A stretch of 64,000 nucleotides of DNA, taken from contig CM075938.1 of the NCBI GenBank assembly GCA_038030265.1, forward strand, positions 52,135,189-52,199,188. The letters run 5' to 3'. A program made the translations under genes and the position numbers. Below the pieces are notes generated by a model. That model had not been told where the DNA came from. It did not search any database and was given only the letters and a program-made list of their open reading frames with translations. This stretch comes from Corythucha ciliata. Lineage: Eukaryota > Arthropoda > Insecta > Hemiptera > Tingidae. Below are positions 1-11,515 of the stretch, one piece after another. Position 1 is the stretch's first letter. The number at the start of each line of letters is the position of its first letter.

Positions 1-1400
1 CATTGTGGCCTCGGCTTGACGGGACTAATAGCATACTAAAATAGTTAGATCAAACTATTTCTGCTCTAAAAGTGACCAAAATGACGCTACGCGCTCTAAA
101 CATGGCGAAAGTAATGATTCGCACTCTAAGAATCCCTAAATGACGATTCCTGCCCTGGAAACTGCAATATCGACCATTTGCTCGCCAAGAATGCCCCAAC
201 TGATCGTTCGGGCCGTTGCTTGACGTGACTAATAGCAAGTTAAAAACAGCTAGAACAAGCCGTTTCCGCTCTAAAAAGTGACCAAACTGACGGCTACGCG
301 CTCTAAAAATGAATAAACAAAGATTCGCGCTCTAAAAATCCATAAACGACGATCCCTGAAAAACTGCAAAATCGACTATTTTCACGCCAAGAATACCCAA
401 ACCGACTATTCCAGCCTTGTCTTGAAGGGACTCATTGCAAGCTAAAAGAAGAAGGAACGAGCGATTTCCGCCCTAAAAGTGTCCAAACTTGGCACTACGC
501 GTCCTACACACGAATAAACTAAAGATTCACGCTCCGAAAATCCTTAAACGACGATTTCTGCCCTGAAAACTGCAAAATCAACCAATTGCGTGCCAAGAAT
601 GACCAATTTGACCAATTAGGCTTTGGCTTGACAGGACTAATGGCGCCCTAAAAATGGCCAAACGGACAATGCCCGTTCAAAAAATGTCCATTCTGACCCC
701 AAAATGATAAAACTCGCGATTCGTGGTTTGAAAATACCACATGAGCTATTCACTTCTACATATAAATGACCATACTGACAACTTACGCCTCAGAAATGGC
801 TAACTGACCATTCACATACCCCACAAATAGCTTGACCGACTATTCACACCATAAAAATGGCCAAGCTGACTGTTTGCGTCCTCAAAACGGTTAAACTTGT
901 TCAACGATTCATGTATTGCAAATAGCAAAACTGAGTTTGTACCCTACAATTGACTAAAATGACGGATTCGTGCCCTAGAAATGACCATACTGGCAGTTTG
1001 CACCTTAAAAAAAAGGCCAAACTGGCTTTTCAAGCCCGAAAATTGTTAAAACTGACTCTATGCGGCTTATAAATGGTTAAACTGACAATTTGCACTTTGA
1101 AAATCACTAAGCATGTGATTTAAAGAATTCCAAACTGAGCCTTCACGCCTTGAAAATGTCTAAACTGACAATGTGACGATTTGTGCCCTAAAAATGCCAT
1201 ACTCGCACTAGCAATTTACGGTCTAAGAATAGCCAAACTGAATCGTTTCTCCTCTACAGATGCTACAGACGATTCGCGTTTTCAAAATGTCGATCTGTAA
1301 CCAAAAAAATTTCCAAACCTGGGTATTCGCGTCGAGCCACCAAATGTTGGTTACATGGACCTCAAGAACTGGATAAACTGACTATTCTCGCGCTATAAAA
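1..1400 (+). repeat. Family A ~30-bp degenerate minisatellite array
   Basis: Successive lines break into ~30-bp units of the form CCCTAAAAATGGCCAAACTG followed by about 10 bp such as ACGATTCGCG. Units differ from each other at many positions, so the array is old. Frequent stops and indels argue against coding. The array runs in from the left edge, so its true length is unknown. The same unit recurs at 19287-19830, 53060-53480 and, inverted, at 61905-62100. Confidence 0.85.
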
Positions 1401-1419
1401 TGACTTGTTTGGCGAATGA

Positions 1420-1593
1420 GGTCACAATGTGACGTCACTGAGCAGTTGCAAGGTGAAAAATCCGATACTACGCTCACAATACGGGCTCACAATGAGACTC
1501 CACAGAGGGGTTAAGACATGACGAATATGGTATGTTGATGGACGTGTATCGTATTTGTCACCTTGCAACCTCTCTGCGACGTCACATTGCGGT
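1420..1593. repeat. Inverted-repeat element, ~49-bp arms
   Basis: The left arm (about 1420-1468, GGTCACAATGTGACGTCACT onward) and the right arm (about 1545-1593, ending GACGTCACATTGCGGTC) are imperfect reverse complements. They are separated by about 76 bp. Each arm also contains a short TGACGTCA-like palindrome. Size and layout fit a small foldback or MITE-like element next to the end of the family A array. No target duplication was found. Confidence 0.55.
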
Positions 1594-1865
1594 CCCATTG
1601 TGACGTGACTCAGTTCGGTCAGCCTTCACCTGGCTAACCGACGCAAGGTATGAAGTTTATTTCTGTGTTATCGCGGTTTCGTCCACCGCATTCTTTCACT
1701 GGTTCACTGGGAAGGGCTCTAGCCGACACAGCTCCATCAAAGCTAGAACTTGCCGTTCACACAATTATCATCTTTTACCAAAGCTCGCGCATATAAAGGC
1801 GACTTAAGATCTGTGAAATTGCTCTTTAAATTATTGACTTCCATAGTGCCGATTTTCGATCGCAT
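1594..1865. other. No recognisable feature
   Basis: AT-rich sequence without a supported ORF, tandem repeat or transposon signature. Confidence 0.5.
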
Positions 1866-2974
1866 TAATTGAAACATAACATTACGTTTCTCTGGTCTAT
1901 AGAGATACTCTCTTCCCTGGGCCTATCCTAGGAGTTCTGAGGGGTTGTAATAGAAAAGAGAAACACATGTGACACGAGATGATATTGAATTTGAATTTGA
2001 CAGCCAAAATTTATGAACACATGGCTGTGAAATTCATTCACATATCGTCTCACCTTAGAGTAATTATAAAATATAGAGATAGCATACAAGGGCGGGGGGG
2101 GGGATAATAAAAAAATGTCCCCAACATGTGCTCTTGTTATCATCAAAAAGAGTGGCATGGGGATTTCCCCCAATTTAAAAAATTGAATTGAAAATCAAAA
2201 TATGAAAGGGAAAAATGTTTCAGACGCTACCACAATGTTAAAACGGTTGTTCTTCCGATTGTCAAATCGTTCAAGAATTGTTTTGGACGAGACCGCCACT
2301 CTTTTTTATTCGAATGCAAACCGTCAGTTATTACTTTTCATAGAATTTCCTTGGTTCGACGATTGATCCAACGTATTTTTCCCCAATATCTTCCCTAAAT
2401 ATCTTCCCTGTAAGTGTCAGACTGCAGTACCTGACGACATGACAGCATATTGGAAACGTTCTCTTGAGTAGAACGTTACTGTTTCTGAAAATACGGTGGT
2501 GCACACTCGCTACAATTTTAAAGTTTTCAATAAACAGCAGTTCCAATAGGCAAGACAACGTTGTTGTCATAGAGAAGTGACACGAACATAAACACTCAAA
2601 TGAATTTAAATCTGATAAAGAAAAACCGGGAAATTCCCCAATCCACTCTTACTGATAAGAACAATTTTGGGCCCTTTCATGTTTGGACCCTTTTTTCAAA
2701 CCGTGTGCTATATCTATATTTTATTTATACTCTAAGCGTCTCACACGTGTTTCGCTTTTCTATTACAACCCCCCCCCTCCCTGTTTTCCGAAAAATTTTT
2801 CAAATTCCAAGAAAAGTCCATGTTCCGTTATGAATGTCATTCATCTTAGATGTCAATTGCACGTTATTTCTTTGACCTGTTGATCCTATTTTTACCTGCG
2901 GTGTCAATGTAGCTCCGCATAGCTGACTTCACCGCGGGTATATACAGGTAAAATTGGAAGAAACCCAAAAAAGG
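1866..2974 (+). repeat. Dispersed repeat R1, copy 1 (interrupted)
   Basis: 1866-1939 and 2781-2974 together align with the uninterrupted stretch at 5527-5793. Both carry the ACATAACATTA-like start, the CTCTTCCCTGGG block, the GTTATGAA(T/C)GTCATTCATCTT block, TTTTACCTGCGG, and an end near CAGGTA(A/T)AATTGGA. The gap in this copy (1940-2780) is the TIR element listed next. The family and its function are unknown. Confidence 0.7.
1940..2780. mobile_element. TIR DNA-transposon-like element (841 bp, non-autonomous)
   Basis: The left end (1940 on: GGGGTTGTAATAGAAAAGAG, then AAACACATGTGACACGAG) is the reverse complement of the right end (2733-2780: CACACGTGTTTCGCTTTTCT, ATTACAACCCC). The similarity resumes after an extra ~60 bp in the left arm: 2045-2090 pairs with 2697-2737 (CTTAGAGTA..AAAATATAGA). 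The element is flanked by CTG on both sides (1937-1939, 2781-2783), and a single CTG occupies the empty site at 5606-5608. A 3-bp duplication is compatible with PIF/Harbinger- or CACTA-like insertion but does not decide it. No transposase ORF is visible inside. A third copy of the terminus is at 44157-44215. Confidence 0.75.
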
Positions 2975-3002
2975 GGTTCCTCCAGGGGCAGGGAATGGGG
3001 AA

Positions 3003-3100
3003 AATTCTTCGAAAACAATTCTTCGAGTGCACAATTCTTCGAATGGAAAATTCTTCGAAAAACAATTCTTCGGAAATAATTCTTCGAAAACCAACTCTTC
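3003..3100 (+). repeat. Short TTCTTCGAAAA tandem repeat
   Basis: At least seven copies of AATTCTTCGAAAA-type units 14-19 bp apart. Each has a TTCGAA or TTCGGA core. Flanking 3100-3690 holds no supported feature. Confidence 0.7.
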
Positions 3101-3698
3101 GAAAAAATACCAAATAGAAATTACCCGGAAAACGTCGTGTGATGAAATGAAGTTGAATGTGCACAGGCAAATAAAGCAGACGATTTCTTATTCTTTTTAT
3201 CGGCTTTTTAACGAGTTCATTTTAAAAAAAACACTTCGATCAAAGACATATTAGCCTCACACTGAAATCATTTCCAGTGGTTACTGACGGGTGGGAAAAA
3301 CTTTATTTGCCAGTGAGACGTTAAAACGATTCGGAAATATTTTTTTTATTATTGAAGGGCCGTTTACAAGCCCTTATTTGTGTTGTGTGGAGTCAATGCA
3401 ATCGAAGAATTGTATTTTATCGAAAATTAAGCACTTTGATACGTCGCATAGACAACGCACATCACAAACGCAACAACAACAACTCAACAACTTTCGAAAT
3501 CTTTCGAAGTTTTCCGGCTTCAAAATCAAGCTTTACCATCGTGTCTTCCAAGCTGTACCATAGACGACATCTTAATATTACGTTAACGAGGTTGTCGACC
3601 ATTTCCTCTACTCGGACTTTTTTATTATACAGTTGTATAATAGGGGTGTATAGTACTCGGGCTTGTGTACAGAATTCGGACTTTATATAGAAGTTGGA
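3101..3698. other. No recognisable feature
   Basis: Overlapping short ORFs of up to about 110 codons occur on both strands. None has a motif, splice signal or recognisable composition. Confidence 0.4.
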
Positions 3699-3950
3699 AA
3701 TATATTGACATTCAAATTGGCTGCTCCCAGAATATTGACAATCAAATTTGCCGTCCCTGTAATATTGACATTTATTTTGCTGCTCCCAGAACATGGACAT
3801 TGAAATTTGCTGCCCCCAGAATATTGGCAATTATTTTGCTGTCCTCAGAATATTGATATTTGGTTTGCGGATACAGAATATTGATAATTTGTTTTACTGC
3901 CCCCATGACATTGATACTACTGCCGATCTATATGACATATGCTTATATTT
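3699..3950 (+). repeat. Family H ~30-bp tandem array
   Basis: About seven clear units start near 3732, 3762, 3791, 3821, 3850 and 3878 with AATATTGACATT-like sequence and end with TGCTGCCCCCAG-like sequence. Further isolated units occur inside the neighbouring duplicated element (3960-3990, 4316-4350) and in its second copy (14970-15060, 15398-15420). The ORF antisense to this array is only a by-product of the periodicity. Confidence 0.8.
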
Positions 3951-5093
3951 CATGTTACGTTTGCTGCCCACAGATTATTGATACCACCACCGATCTCTTA
4001 TACATCTTTCTTGTCTAGCTACCAAACATAGGAAATGATACGGAAATTATTCCCGTTCTGGGAAAAGCAACATTACATGTGAAATGGTTCGGGAATGCAA
4101 AATATTATCTCAGTTATGGGGAAAGCTATCATACATACAAAATGCTATGGGAATGAGCAAAATACGATTCCAGTTTTGAGGAAAGCCAACGTTCATGGGG
4201 AATGCTACGGGTAGCTAAATATCTCAGTTCTGGGGAAAGCTAATCCCCGAACAACCGAATTTCACAACGTTACTGCCCTTTTCATTCTTCATTGTCCGTA
4301 AGTGACCACGGAATTGTGTTGCTGTCCCCAGAATACTGATATTATGCAGAATACAACCGAGTTATAGAATCCTCCCCTGTGCGGTACATTCGAATGTCGC
4401 GGAGTCCCGGTGCGATGAGGATTGAGGCAAATAGACACCAAATTCGTATTTCTACAGTTGAAAGCCCTCTAAATACCAATTGTCGATAAATTCCGGTGAA
4501 AATCCTGAAATATTTTCCCGTGCGGTACCATCCAAACGTCCTCGAGTCACGGTGAGAACTGGGTTGAAATACATTTTAATTTCAAAACTGACCTCATATT
4601 CGGTTTTTTTAGGGTTATATAAATACTCTAAATACCAAATTTGAGTGAAATCGAAAAATATGAAAAAATGTATAACCCTCGCCGCCACGCCACCCAGCAA
4701 ATTTAACTGTTTTCCCGGGGAGGGCCTCGTCGAGGAAAATTAAATTGGGCAAACGGACCTAATTTTCGTTTTTAGATCATGAAGAAACCCTTAAAAACTA
4801 GATTTCAAATGATTCTGAGCTGACCCCCCCACACACATCCCCCACTCAAAGGTTGGCTTAGTTTGCCGATATTTCTCCAGACGACTTTAGGCCTTATTTT
4901 GAGAGGGAAGTAGTGGTTAATTTCGTCATTTCTATGATTTGTGTCGTGTGAAATGAGGTGGGAAGTCAAATTTGTTTCGGGGTAAAAATCGATTGACGGG
5001 TCCGGTGCTGGCGGGGGGGGGGGGAGAAGAGGCTATTTCTAGACGTTGGACATTTTTGAAGCTTTAAAATTCGGAAAAATCGTTATAACTCGG
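3948..5093 (+). repeat. Duplicated element H, copy 1
   Basis: This stretch (from CATGTTACGTTTGCTGCCCA to AAAATCGTTATA) is repeated in the same orientation at 14957-16241 with high similarity. Copy 1 has about 240 bp (roughly 4457-4700) missing from copy 2, and lacks about 300 bp that copy 2 has near 15681-15983. Within copy 1, TGTGCGGTAC..GTCGCGGAGTC and GTGCGGTACC..GTCCTCGAGTC form an internal imperfect direct repeat about 135 bp apart. A G run of about 12 lies near 5011. No ORF with motifs was seen. Confidence 0.8.
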
Positions 5094-5526
5094 GTTTGAG
5101 ATTGAAATTTGAGAAAAGGGCGAGCAAATTTCTGCGCAATGTTGCAACGGTCAGTTTGAGCCTCAAAAAAACCCAAATCGGATGAAAATCCAGGGAGGAG
5201 ATAGATTTGGCGCGGAGGGGTGAAAAATACACAGGCGCTTATAGAACGGTCTTGCGTACCGGTCGGTGGAGGATGAGGGTTTGATCGGAGGTGATGGGTC
5301 CGTTCGAGACATTTGTGGGGAATTGATGGGGGTCATTCATTGACTTCGGGGTAAAAGTGAAATTTCACGAAGGAACTAATTAAAAAGGGGAGGAAACCAT
5401 GAAAATACCCCTCCCAAGGGGGGATCAGGATTACTGTGGGTGCGAGTGAGAGGAAGAAGTGGATTTTATGGATTTTAATAAGAATATCTTGCAATGATGA
5501 TTACAATAAGAAGTCGTAGTCGTCTC
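5094..5526. other. No recognisable feature
   Basis: Unassigned sequence flanking copy 1 of element H on the right. It contains no supported gene. Confidence 0.4.
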
Positions 5527-5793
5527 ATTAATTAAAACATAACATTATGTTTATGTTTCTATGGTCTATAAAGATATTCTCTTCCCTGGGTCTATCCTGG
5601 GAGTTCTGTTTTCCGCTAAATTTGTTCAAACTCCATAAATACTCCGTTATGAACGTCATTCATCTTGGATGCCAGGAATTGGTAAATTGCATGTCATTTA
5701 TTTGATTTAATGGTCCTTTTGCTTCCTGGAATATTTTACCTGCGGCCCATATACTATAACCCATTTTCAGGTATAATTGGAGGAAATGCACCA
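5527..5793 (+). repeat. Dispersed repeat R1, copy 2 (empty site)
   Basis: Uninterrupted version of the repeat split at 1866-2974. GAGTTCTG is followed directly by TTTTCCG (5601-5615), so it preserves the state before the 841-bp TIR element inserted in the other copy. Confidence 0.7.
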
Positions 5794-6034
5794 TCTGCTT
5801 GAAAACTCTTGTAAAATCAAGAAACCTGGAAAAAGGGGATACTCTTTTTAATTACCTACGTTTCATATAACCTTTGGGATTCACTTCTTTTACCCCTCTT
5901 TCTCATCATCTTGCTAAAAGACGGGTTTCCTCCACCCCTTCACAGTCGACCCTCGCCCAAACTTCGCATATAAATTTTGGTTCCATTTCTGCACCAATAT
6001 TCGATTTGAAAGTCTTATTTTAATCTTCAGGATG

Positions 6035-6172
6035 TTCTACAGTGACGTTAGATCTTGCTTTTCCAAATTTCATCCCTGAAATTACCTTAAAACACATTTG
6101 AATTCTAAAGTGTTTTGGGGTTATTTTAGGGGTGTAAAATTTGAAAAAGCAAGACCTAACGTCACTGTAGAA
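6035..6172. repeat. Foldback element, ~60-bp arms
   Basis: The left arm begins TTCTACAGTGACGTTAGATC. The right arm ends GACCTAACGTCACTGTAGAA, its near-perfect reverse complement. Pairing extends inwards through AAGCAAGA, AAATTT and the GGGATGAAA-like segment to the GTGTTTT/AAAACAC centre. The whole 138 bp could form one hairpin, typical of a MITE. No target duplication is obvious. Confidence 0.7.
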
Positions 6173-6229
6173 AAGCGTTATGTAATGCTTGGCGAACATT
6201 GGGGGGTTCGTTGATGAAACGTAGAAAAA

Positions 6230-6775
6230 TCCACATCTAGCGGCTAAAATGAGGAAAAACGCTAATTTGAGGCTAAAATAAAGAAAAATGGCTAATAGGG
6301 GGTTAATTTTAAAAAAATTCTAATTCACAGAAAATTGAGAAATCTGGACGAAAACGAATTCAGATAAATCGCTAATACACGGGTAAAATGGTGAAAAATT
6401 GCTAAAATGGCAAAAAAAAAAAACGCCAATCCACGGCTAAATGAGGATAAGCTCTAATTCGCGGATAAAATTCAGAAAAAGTGTTAACTCGCAGCAAAAA
6501 TTGGGAAACAAAGCTCTCATTGAGGTCTAAAATTAGGTGAAACGCTAATTCACGGCTGAAATAAAGAAAAATGACTATTTATGGGGTTAAATTGAGAACA
6601 TTTGCTATTTCACATCAGAAATGAATCGAGTAGCGGTTTCCGGAGACAACTTCGTGGCTAAAATTAGAAAATATGCCGCTATTTCACGGGTAAAATCGCT
6701 CTTTAACGGCTCAAATCAGGAAAAACACAAATCCATTGAAATAAAAATCGCTAATTCACGGCGTGGATCCAGTAT
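6230..6775 (+). repeat. Family B ~30-bp satellite array (plus)
   Basis: Degenerate units CTAATTCACGGCTAAAATT plus GAGAAAAATCG. The array contains the GGAGACAACTTCGTGGC variant unit at 6633 and, near 6688-6760, an ~85-bp stretch closely matching 49500-49590. It meets an inverted array at about 6775-6790. Confidence 0.85.
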
Positions 6776-6789
6776 TTCTCAAGAGTAGT

Positions 6790-8440
6790 TGCTCAGAGAT
6801 GTTTCCCTCGATTTTCCCGTGAATAAGCACTATTTTTAGCTTCGAATAGACGTTTTCCTTAATTTTAGCTTACACTTGAGTGTTTTTTCACAATTCTAAC
6901 TAGAACTAGCCCAATTTATTTTCATTTTAACCGTAAAAAGGTTTCAACAAACCGTGACATCACGTATTTTTGATGTACTGTTTCAATTACGTCCAGCAAT
7001 GGGCATCTCCTAACCGCGAGTCGGTGCGTTCTGTCAATTTCAGCCGCAAACGAGCAGTTTTTCCTCAATTCAACATTTGGATGAACGCTATTTTGTCAAT
7101 TTTAGCCTCGACAATTCCACCAATCAACATAACAAACGGCGCTCAATTTTGCCAATTCGTTTTCACTCAATTTTAGCCGAAAATTAGTGCTTTAATCTCA
7201 CTTCTGCCTTGAGCAACACCCCCTCCCCCTGCCTTTCAAGTTTTAGCAGTGAAATTTTCCTCATATTCCGAATGTTAGCGAATTTCATTAATTTTGACAC
7301 GAACATTGCGTCGCGAAACCTTGAAATGCGTGTTTTCCTCAATTTCACCAGCGAACGAACAATTCTAGTCGTGAATAAGCACTTTTTCAAAAATGTGATC
7401 GCTAAGTCGTACTCTTTCTCAGTTGTACCCTCAAACTTGCCATATGTATAAAAACGGTCAATTACCTAACACTTTTTCGAAGTGTTTACCGAGATGTTGG
7501 TTTGAAAAACCACGAACTGGCACCTTGTCTCAATTTCACCTGCGTGAATGAGCTCCATTTCTCAATTTTGTGATTTTTCTCAATTCTACATTAAACGAAC
7601 AGTTTAGTTTGTTAATTTTAGCCGTGAAAAGAGCTTTATAAACCGTGAATTAGCGCATTTTCTTAATATGGCCCGGACTTTGCATTGCGCGAAACCGCAA
7701 ATTGGTGTGTTTGCTCAATTATGACCGCGAATATTGTCTCAATTTCACCTGCGTGAATGAGCTCCATTTCTCAATTTTAGTCGTGAATTGGTGTTTTTTC
7801 TCTAGTCTTAGCAACAAAATGTCCTTTTCTGGAATTCATTTTCGTCCGCGAACGAGCACTTTTTCTCAAGACGTGCGCCTCCCCCCTCCCACCCCTCATC
7901 AACTGTGGATCCGTGCCATTTTCTCCATTTTAGCAGCGTTTTTTTCTCAATTCAGACACGAATTACGGTTTTTCCCCTTATTACACAATGCAATTAGCGC
8001 TTTTTCTCAGTTTTTGGCAAGAATTTGCGTTGAGAAAGCACAAATGGGCGTCTTCTCAATATTAGGTGAGCCCGCTGAGTGATTGATCGCTGCTTTTAAC
8101 GCTTTTTGTTTTTAATTTAATTACGATGACTATGTAGCATTTTCTATATTTTTGCCTCCTAATCTGTGATTTTTTTTCTGTAATTGAGCGCATTTTCGCT
8201 ATTTTAGATACCAATATTAATGCTTTTCCAACTGTTTGCCGTATTTTCTAAAGAATAGCCCACGCGGGTGGCTTTTTCATTATCCGCCTATCCAGTTCTA
8301 TTTCTAATTAGAGGGCTTAGCGAATTTTCTTCATTTCAGCTGTTGAAGTTGCCTTTAGATACCTCGGAATTGGTGTATTTTTCTTAGTTTTAGCGACAAA
8401 TGAGCTCTTATTCTCAATATTAGCCGCGAATAAACGCTTT
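6790..8440 (-). repeat. Family B array, inverted
   Basis: Units read TTTTTCTCAATTTTAGCCGC then GAATTAGCG, the complement of the preceding array, so 6230-8440 is a head-to-head pair. A 45-bp stretch starting TTGTCTCAATTTCACCTGCG is exactly duplicated at 7525-7569 and 7734-7778. The ORFs at 7209-7451 and 7702-8082 follow the satellite period and are judged non-coding. Confidence 0.85.
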
Positions 8441-9639
8441 AAACCCCAAAAATGAATCAGTTTTCCAACTTTAATATGTTCGGGGGTCCCCTCTGCACTC
8501 CCTAGCACACGTACTGGCCAATAAAGAGACAAAACTTCTAAACTCGGTCAACAAATGGAGAATGTAGAGTGAAGGAAAGGGTTCATTTCTAGAAGAATTT
8601 GGTTGTTTGCAGCTTCTATAATAATCTCTGCAGGCCAGATCAAGATAAAAAAAAGGTCGATACAATTGCAAATAACGAAAAAACACACAAAAGCAGATAA
8701 AACTAAATAAAAGACGTCGACACTGAACAATGCCCGTCCAAAGACATTTACTACTTTCGAAAAAATAACATTTTTAGACTGGACAGTTGAAATATTCGGT
8801 TCAGTGACCGTGCCTGAAATGAGTCAACTGCCTTTTTCAATCGATATGAGTTAACGAAACGTTTTGGACTTTGGAACGAGCTTTCTATTTTCAAAAAGTT
8901 ACATTTTAATGAGGCAATTTTCAAACGACGAGAACCTTTTTAGAATGTGGGGTTTTTTTTTTGCGGCCCCTAAAAGAATTTGACTCATCGAAGGTCCATT
9001 GAAACTTTAACAACCCTTCGGTTGTCACAGTTGTCGCATGAATACATGTGAATGACCGCTGCGAAAAGTGACGGGGCATAGTGGTGGTGTTTGGGGTGAA
9101 TGCACGAGTACACGGTACACGTGTCTGTGTGCTGGGGAATGTCTATTTTTGATTCGACTAATTATAAAGTACCATAATATAATGCCTCGCGAAATTGATT
9201 CCAGAACTAGCCTACATAGCCCCGCGAATGAAGAGCTCTACCTGTCGTAGTGTGGGGAGGAGAAGGGGGAGATATTATTTACCCTTTTCCATCAAAAACA
9301 CCTTCGCAAAATTGCATTATAATAGGTTTCTAGTGTTAATAAAAGCCCAGCTTAGGGTTTTTCTCAACAAGGTGACGTCCCACGAATATATGCCCCCCAA
9401 AAAACACAACTTATCGCAAAACACCAAACTCGTTTTTGCTTGTTGAGAATGGGGCGGGGGCAAAACCTCATGACTTACATTAATTTGCCATCATAAAGTC
9501 GGTTTACTCTTTCCAAACCGACACAAAGACAGGGGACAGCCAGGCGGCGTAGGTGGGTTAAAGCGGCCCATACACAGAAATATCGTTAGGGGTAATTTCA
9601 CATGCAGATGCAGACCACTGTATCATTCTTCTGAATTCC
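8441..9639. other. Mostly unassigned; decayed satellite at the left
   Basis: 8441-8500 still shows decayed family B. From there to 9640 no tandem unit, TE motif or supported exon was found. CAGGCGGCGTAGG near 9540 resembles a hAT-type terminus but has no partner. Confidence 0.4.
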
Positions 9640-10409
9640 AGCCACGGATTAGCAGTTCCCTCCCCACCCCATAGCCATGAATTTGCGCATTTCTCATTAA
9701 TTGCGCGATTTTTTCATTTATTTTTTTTAAAGCTGGGGATTAGCACTTTTTTCAGTTTTATCTGAAAATCAGCGTTTTCCTCAATATTAGCCGCGAATTA
9801 CAATCACAAATTAGTATTTTTTTTTTTGGTTCACCATACGCTACGCATGAGCGATTTTTCTGTTTTACCCGCGAATTAGCAGGTTTTTCACCCATTGCCA
9901 TAAATTGACACTTTTCCCAATTTACTGCCCCAAAAGTTGCCTTCATAGGCAGTGAATGGCTTGTTATTCCGTTTCGACGCAAATTTTGTCTTAATTTTAG
10001 CAGCGCACTAGTGTTTCAAACAAGTGAATCAGCAAATTTTCTCAATTTCACTCACGAATTGGCAGTACAAATTGGCGTTTCATCCCTTTTAAGCCGCGAA
10101 TTAGCACTTTTTCCATTTTTTGTATTATTTTTTAACCTTTTTCTTGAGTCATTTTTCCAATTCTTGTTGCGAATTAGTGATTTTCTTCATTTTCATCCGC
10201 GAATTAACGTTTTTCCTCAATTTTATATCTGCAGATCAGCGATTTTTCTCAATTTCAGCAGTGAAATAGCATTCTCTGCTAATTTTGGGCGAATTATAGC
10301 CTCTATTCCCTTTTTTTATACGCGAATGGGCGATTTTCGGCAATTTCAGTTGTGAATTTGTCATTTTTGCCCAATTTTAACCTGAAAGCGTCATTTGTTT
10401 TCAATATTA
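9640..10409 (-). repeat. Family B array, inverted (left part)
   Basis: Inverted family B. 9950-10400 aligns, inverted and in the same order, with 37250-37700: the ATTAACGTTTTTCC, TTCTCAATTTCAGCAGTGAA and TTTTTATACGCGAATGGGCG blocks are all shared. The array is cut by the TA-flanked element and resumes at 11226. Confidence 0.85.
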
Positions 10410-11225
10410 TTGGTGATTGTAGCCAAGGGATTCGATATCTGACGGCGTTTCAGAGAAACATTGAGTACGGTACTTCATCTGATTTGTTGTTGTCGTTTGA
10501 CAACAAACTACAACAAAGGTTTTCTACAATGAGGAAGTTCATGTATCAAAAATGTTGGTCAGTGACACTTTTTTACTGTGAACTACGGCTAAATAATCCG
10601 ACGGTGACGAGGAGGCCTCGGTATTGTACCTTTGGCATCACTGAATCAAGAAAACAAGACGGTTGTGCAGGTGCGCAGTACACCCGTAAAGAAATTTTCA
10701 CTATCGGCTATTTGTTGGAGCACGAAAACACCGATTAAAAAACGTTTTCGACCATTTTGCCGAACCCGTTCCGTTCTCTGAGCACTGAAACGAAACGGAG
10801 AGCTGGCGAGTAAAAAAAAGAAATGATAAGGCGCTCGTGGGATGTCTCTCAAGGGTGAATCCAGAGAAAACTGCTGTGTCTTTAATTGCTCTTCACGTCG
10901 TTTCCCATTGTTTCCCTAAAATTGAGGGTTCAACGGTGTCAGCTATCAATTAGTCCAGTGTTGGGAGAAAGTCGACCGCCGAAAGGCTTGGGAGCTTGCT
11001 TGACGTTTGTTTATAAATGTATCAGGAACCATGTTCTTCTGTTCTCTTCACTTTAGGCCAACTGACTACTTTTTTCCCATAATGTTACGGACGTTGACCA
11101 CGAAAAAACACTTAAAAAAAAAAAAAAAAAATGTTATAACATGTGTAGGGAATACCGGTTTCATCATCACACGACAAACACGCCGACACGATCATCACGC
11201 CGCTAGTGATAGCTACAATCGCCAA
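10410..11225. mobile_element. TA-flanked TIR element (816 bp) inserted in family B array
   Basis: The ends are TTGGTGATTGTAGCCA (left) and TTGGCGATTGTAGCTA (reverse complement of the right end), 14 of 16 identical. Each is flanked by TA (10408-10409, 11226-11227). The paralogous array at 37080-37640 runs straight across the same point (near 37225-37255) without it, so this is an insertion. TA duplication and size fit a Tc1/mariner-type non-autonomous element. An open stretch at about 10412-10738 has no recognisable motif. A poly-A run lies near 11115. Confidence 0.75.
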
Positions 11226-11515
11226 TAGTGTTTTTTCTTAATTTTAACCGCGGGGTTGGTCCAAAAACAACACTTTTGCGTTGATTTCAACAATTTATTC
11301 GTAGAATGGCCTCCATGCACCGCGAATCAGCAATTTTTTTTCTCAATGGTAGTCTGGAAGTTTTATCGCGAGACCACGAATCAGCGCAGTTATTTTTTTC
11401 AGCGTCAGCAAGTTGCAAATTGTCAATTAGCACTTTACTGGGCTTAAAGGACCTAACGAATCTGGGGACACTGTGTATTTTCTCTTTTTTAGCTGCGAAT
11501 TTTCTCAATTAGAGC
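11226..11515 (-). repeat. Family B array, inverted (right part)
   Basis: Continuation of the 9640-10409 array. 11236-11395 is the inverted counterpart of 37078-37232, sharing blocks such as AACAACACTTTTGCGTTG and GAATGGCCTCCATGCACCGC. Confidence 0.8.

Noticed and set aside
3462..3830. 122-codon minus ORF
   Set aside because: Its first half is the family H array read backwards (Q-Y-x-G-S-Q-F repeats).
7702..8082. 126-codon ORF and many F/S-rich ORFs in family B arrays
   Set aside because: The residues repeat with the ~30-bp unit (I-F-S-I-L, F-S-Q-F patterns). They are translations of satellite.
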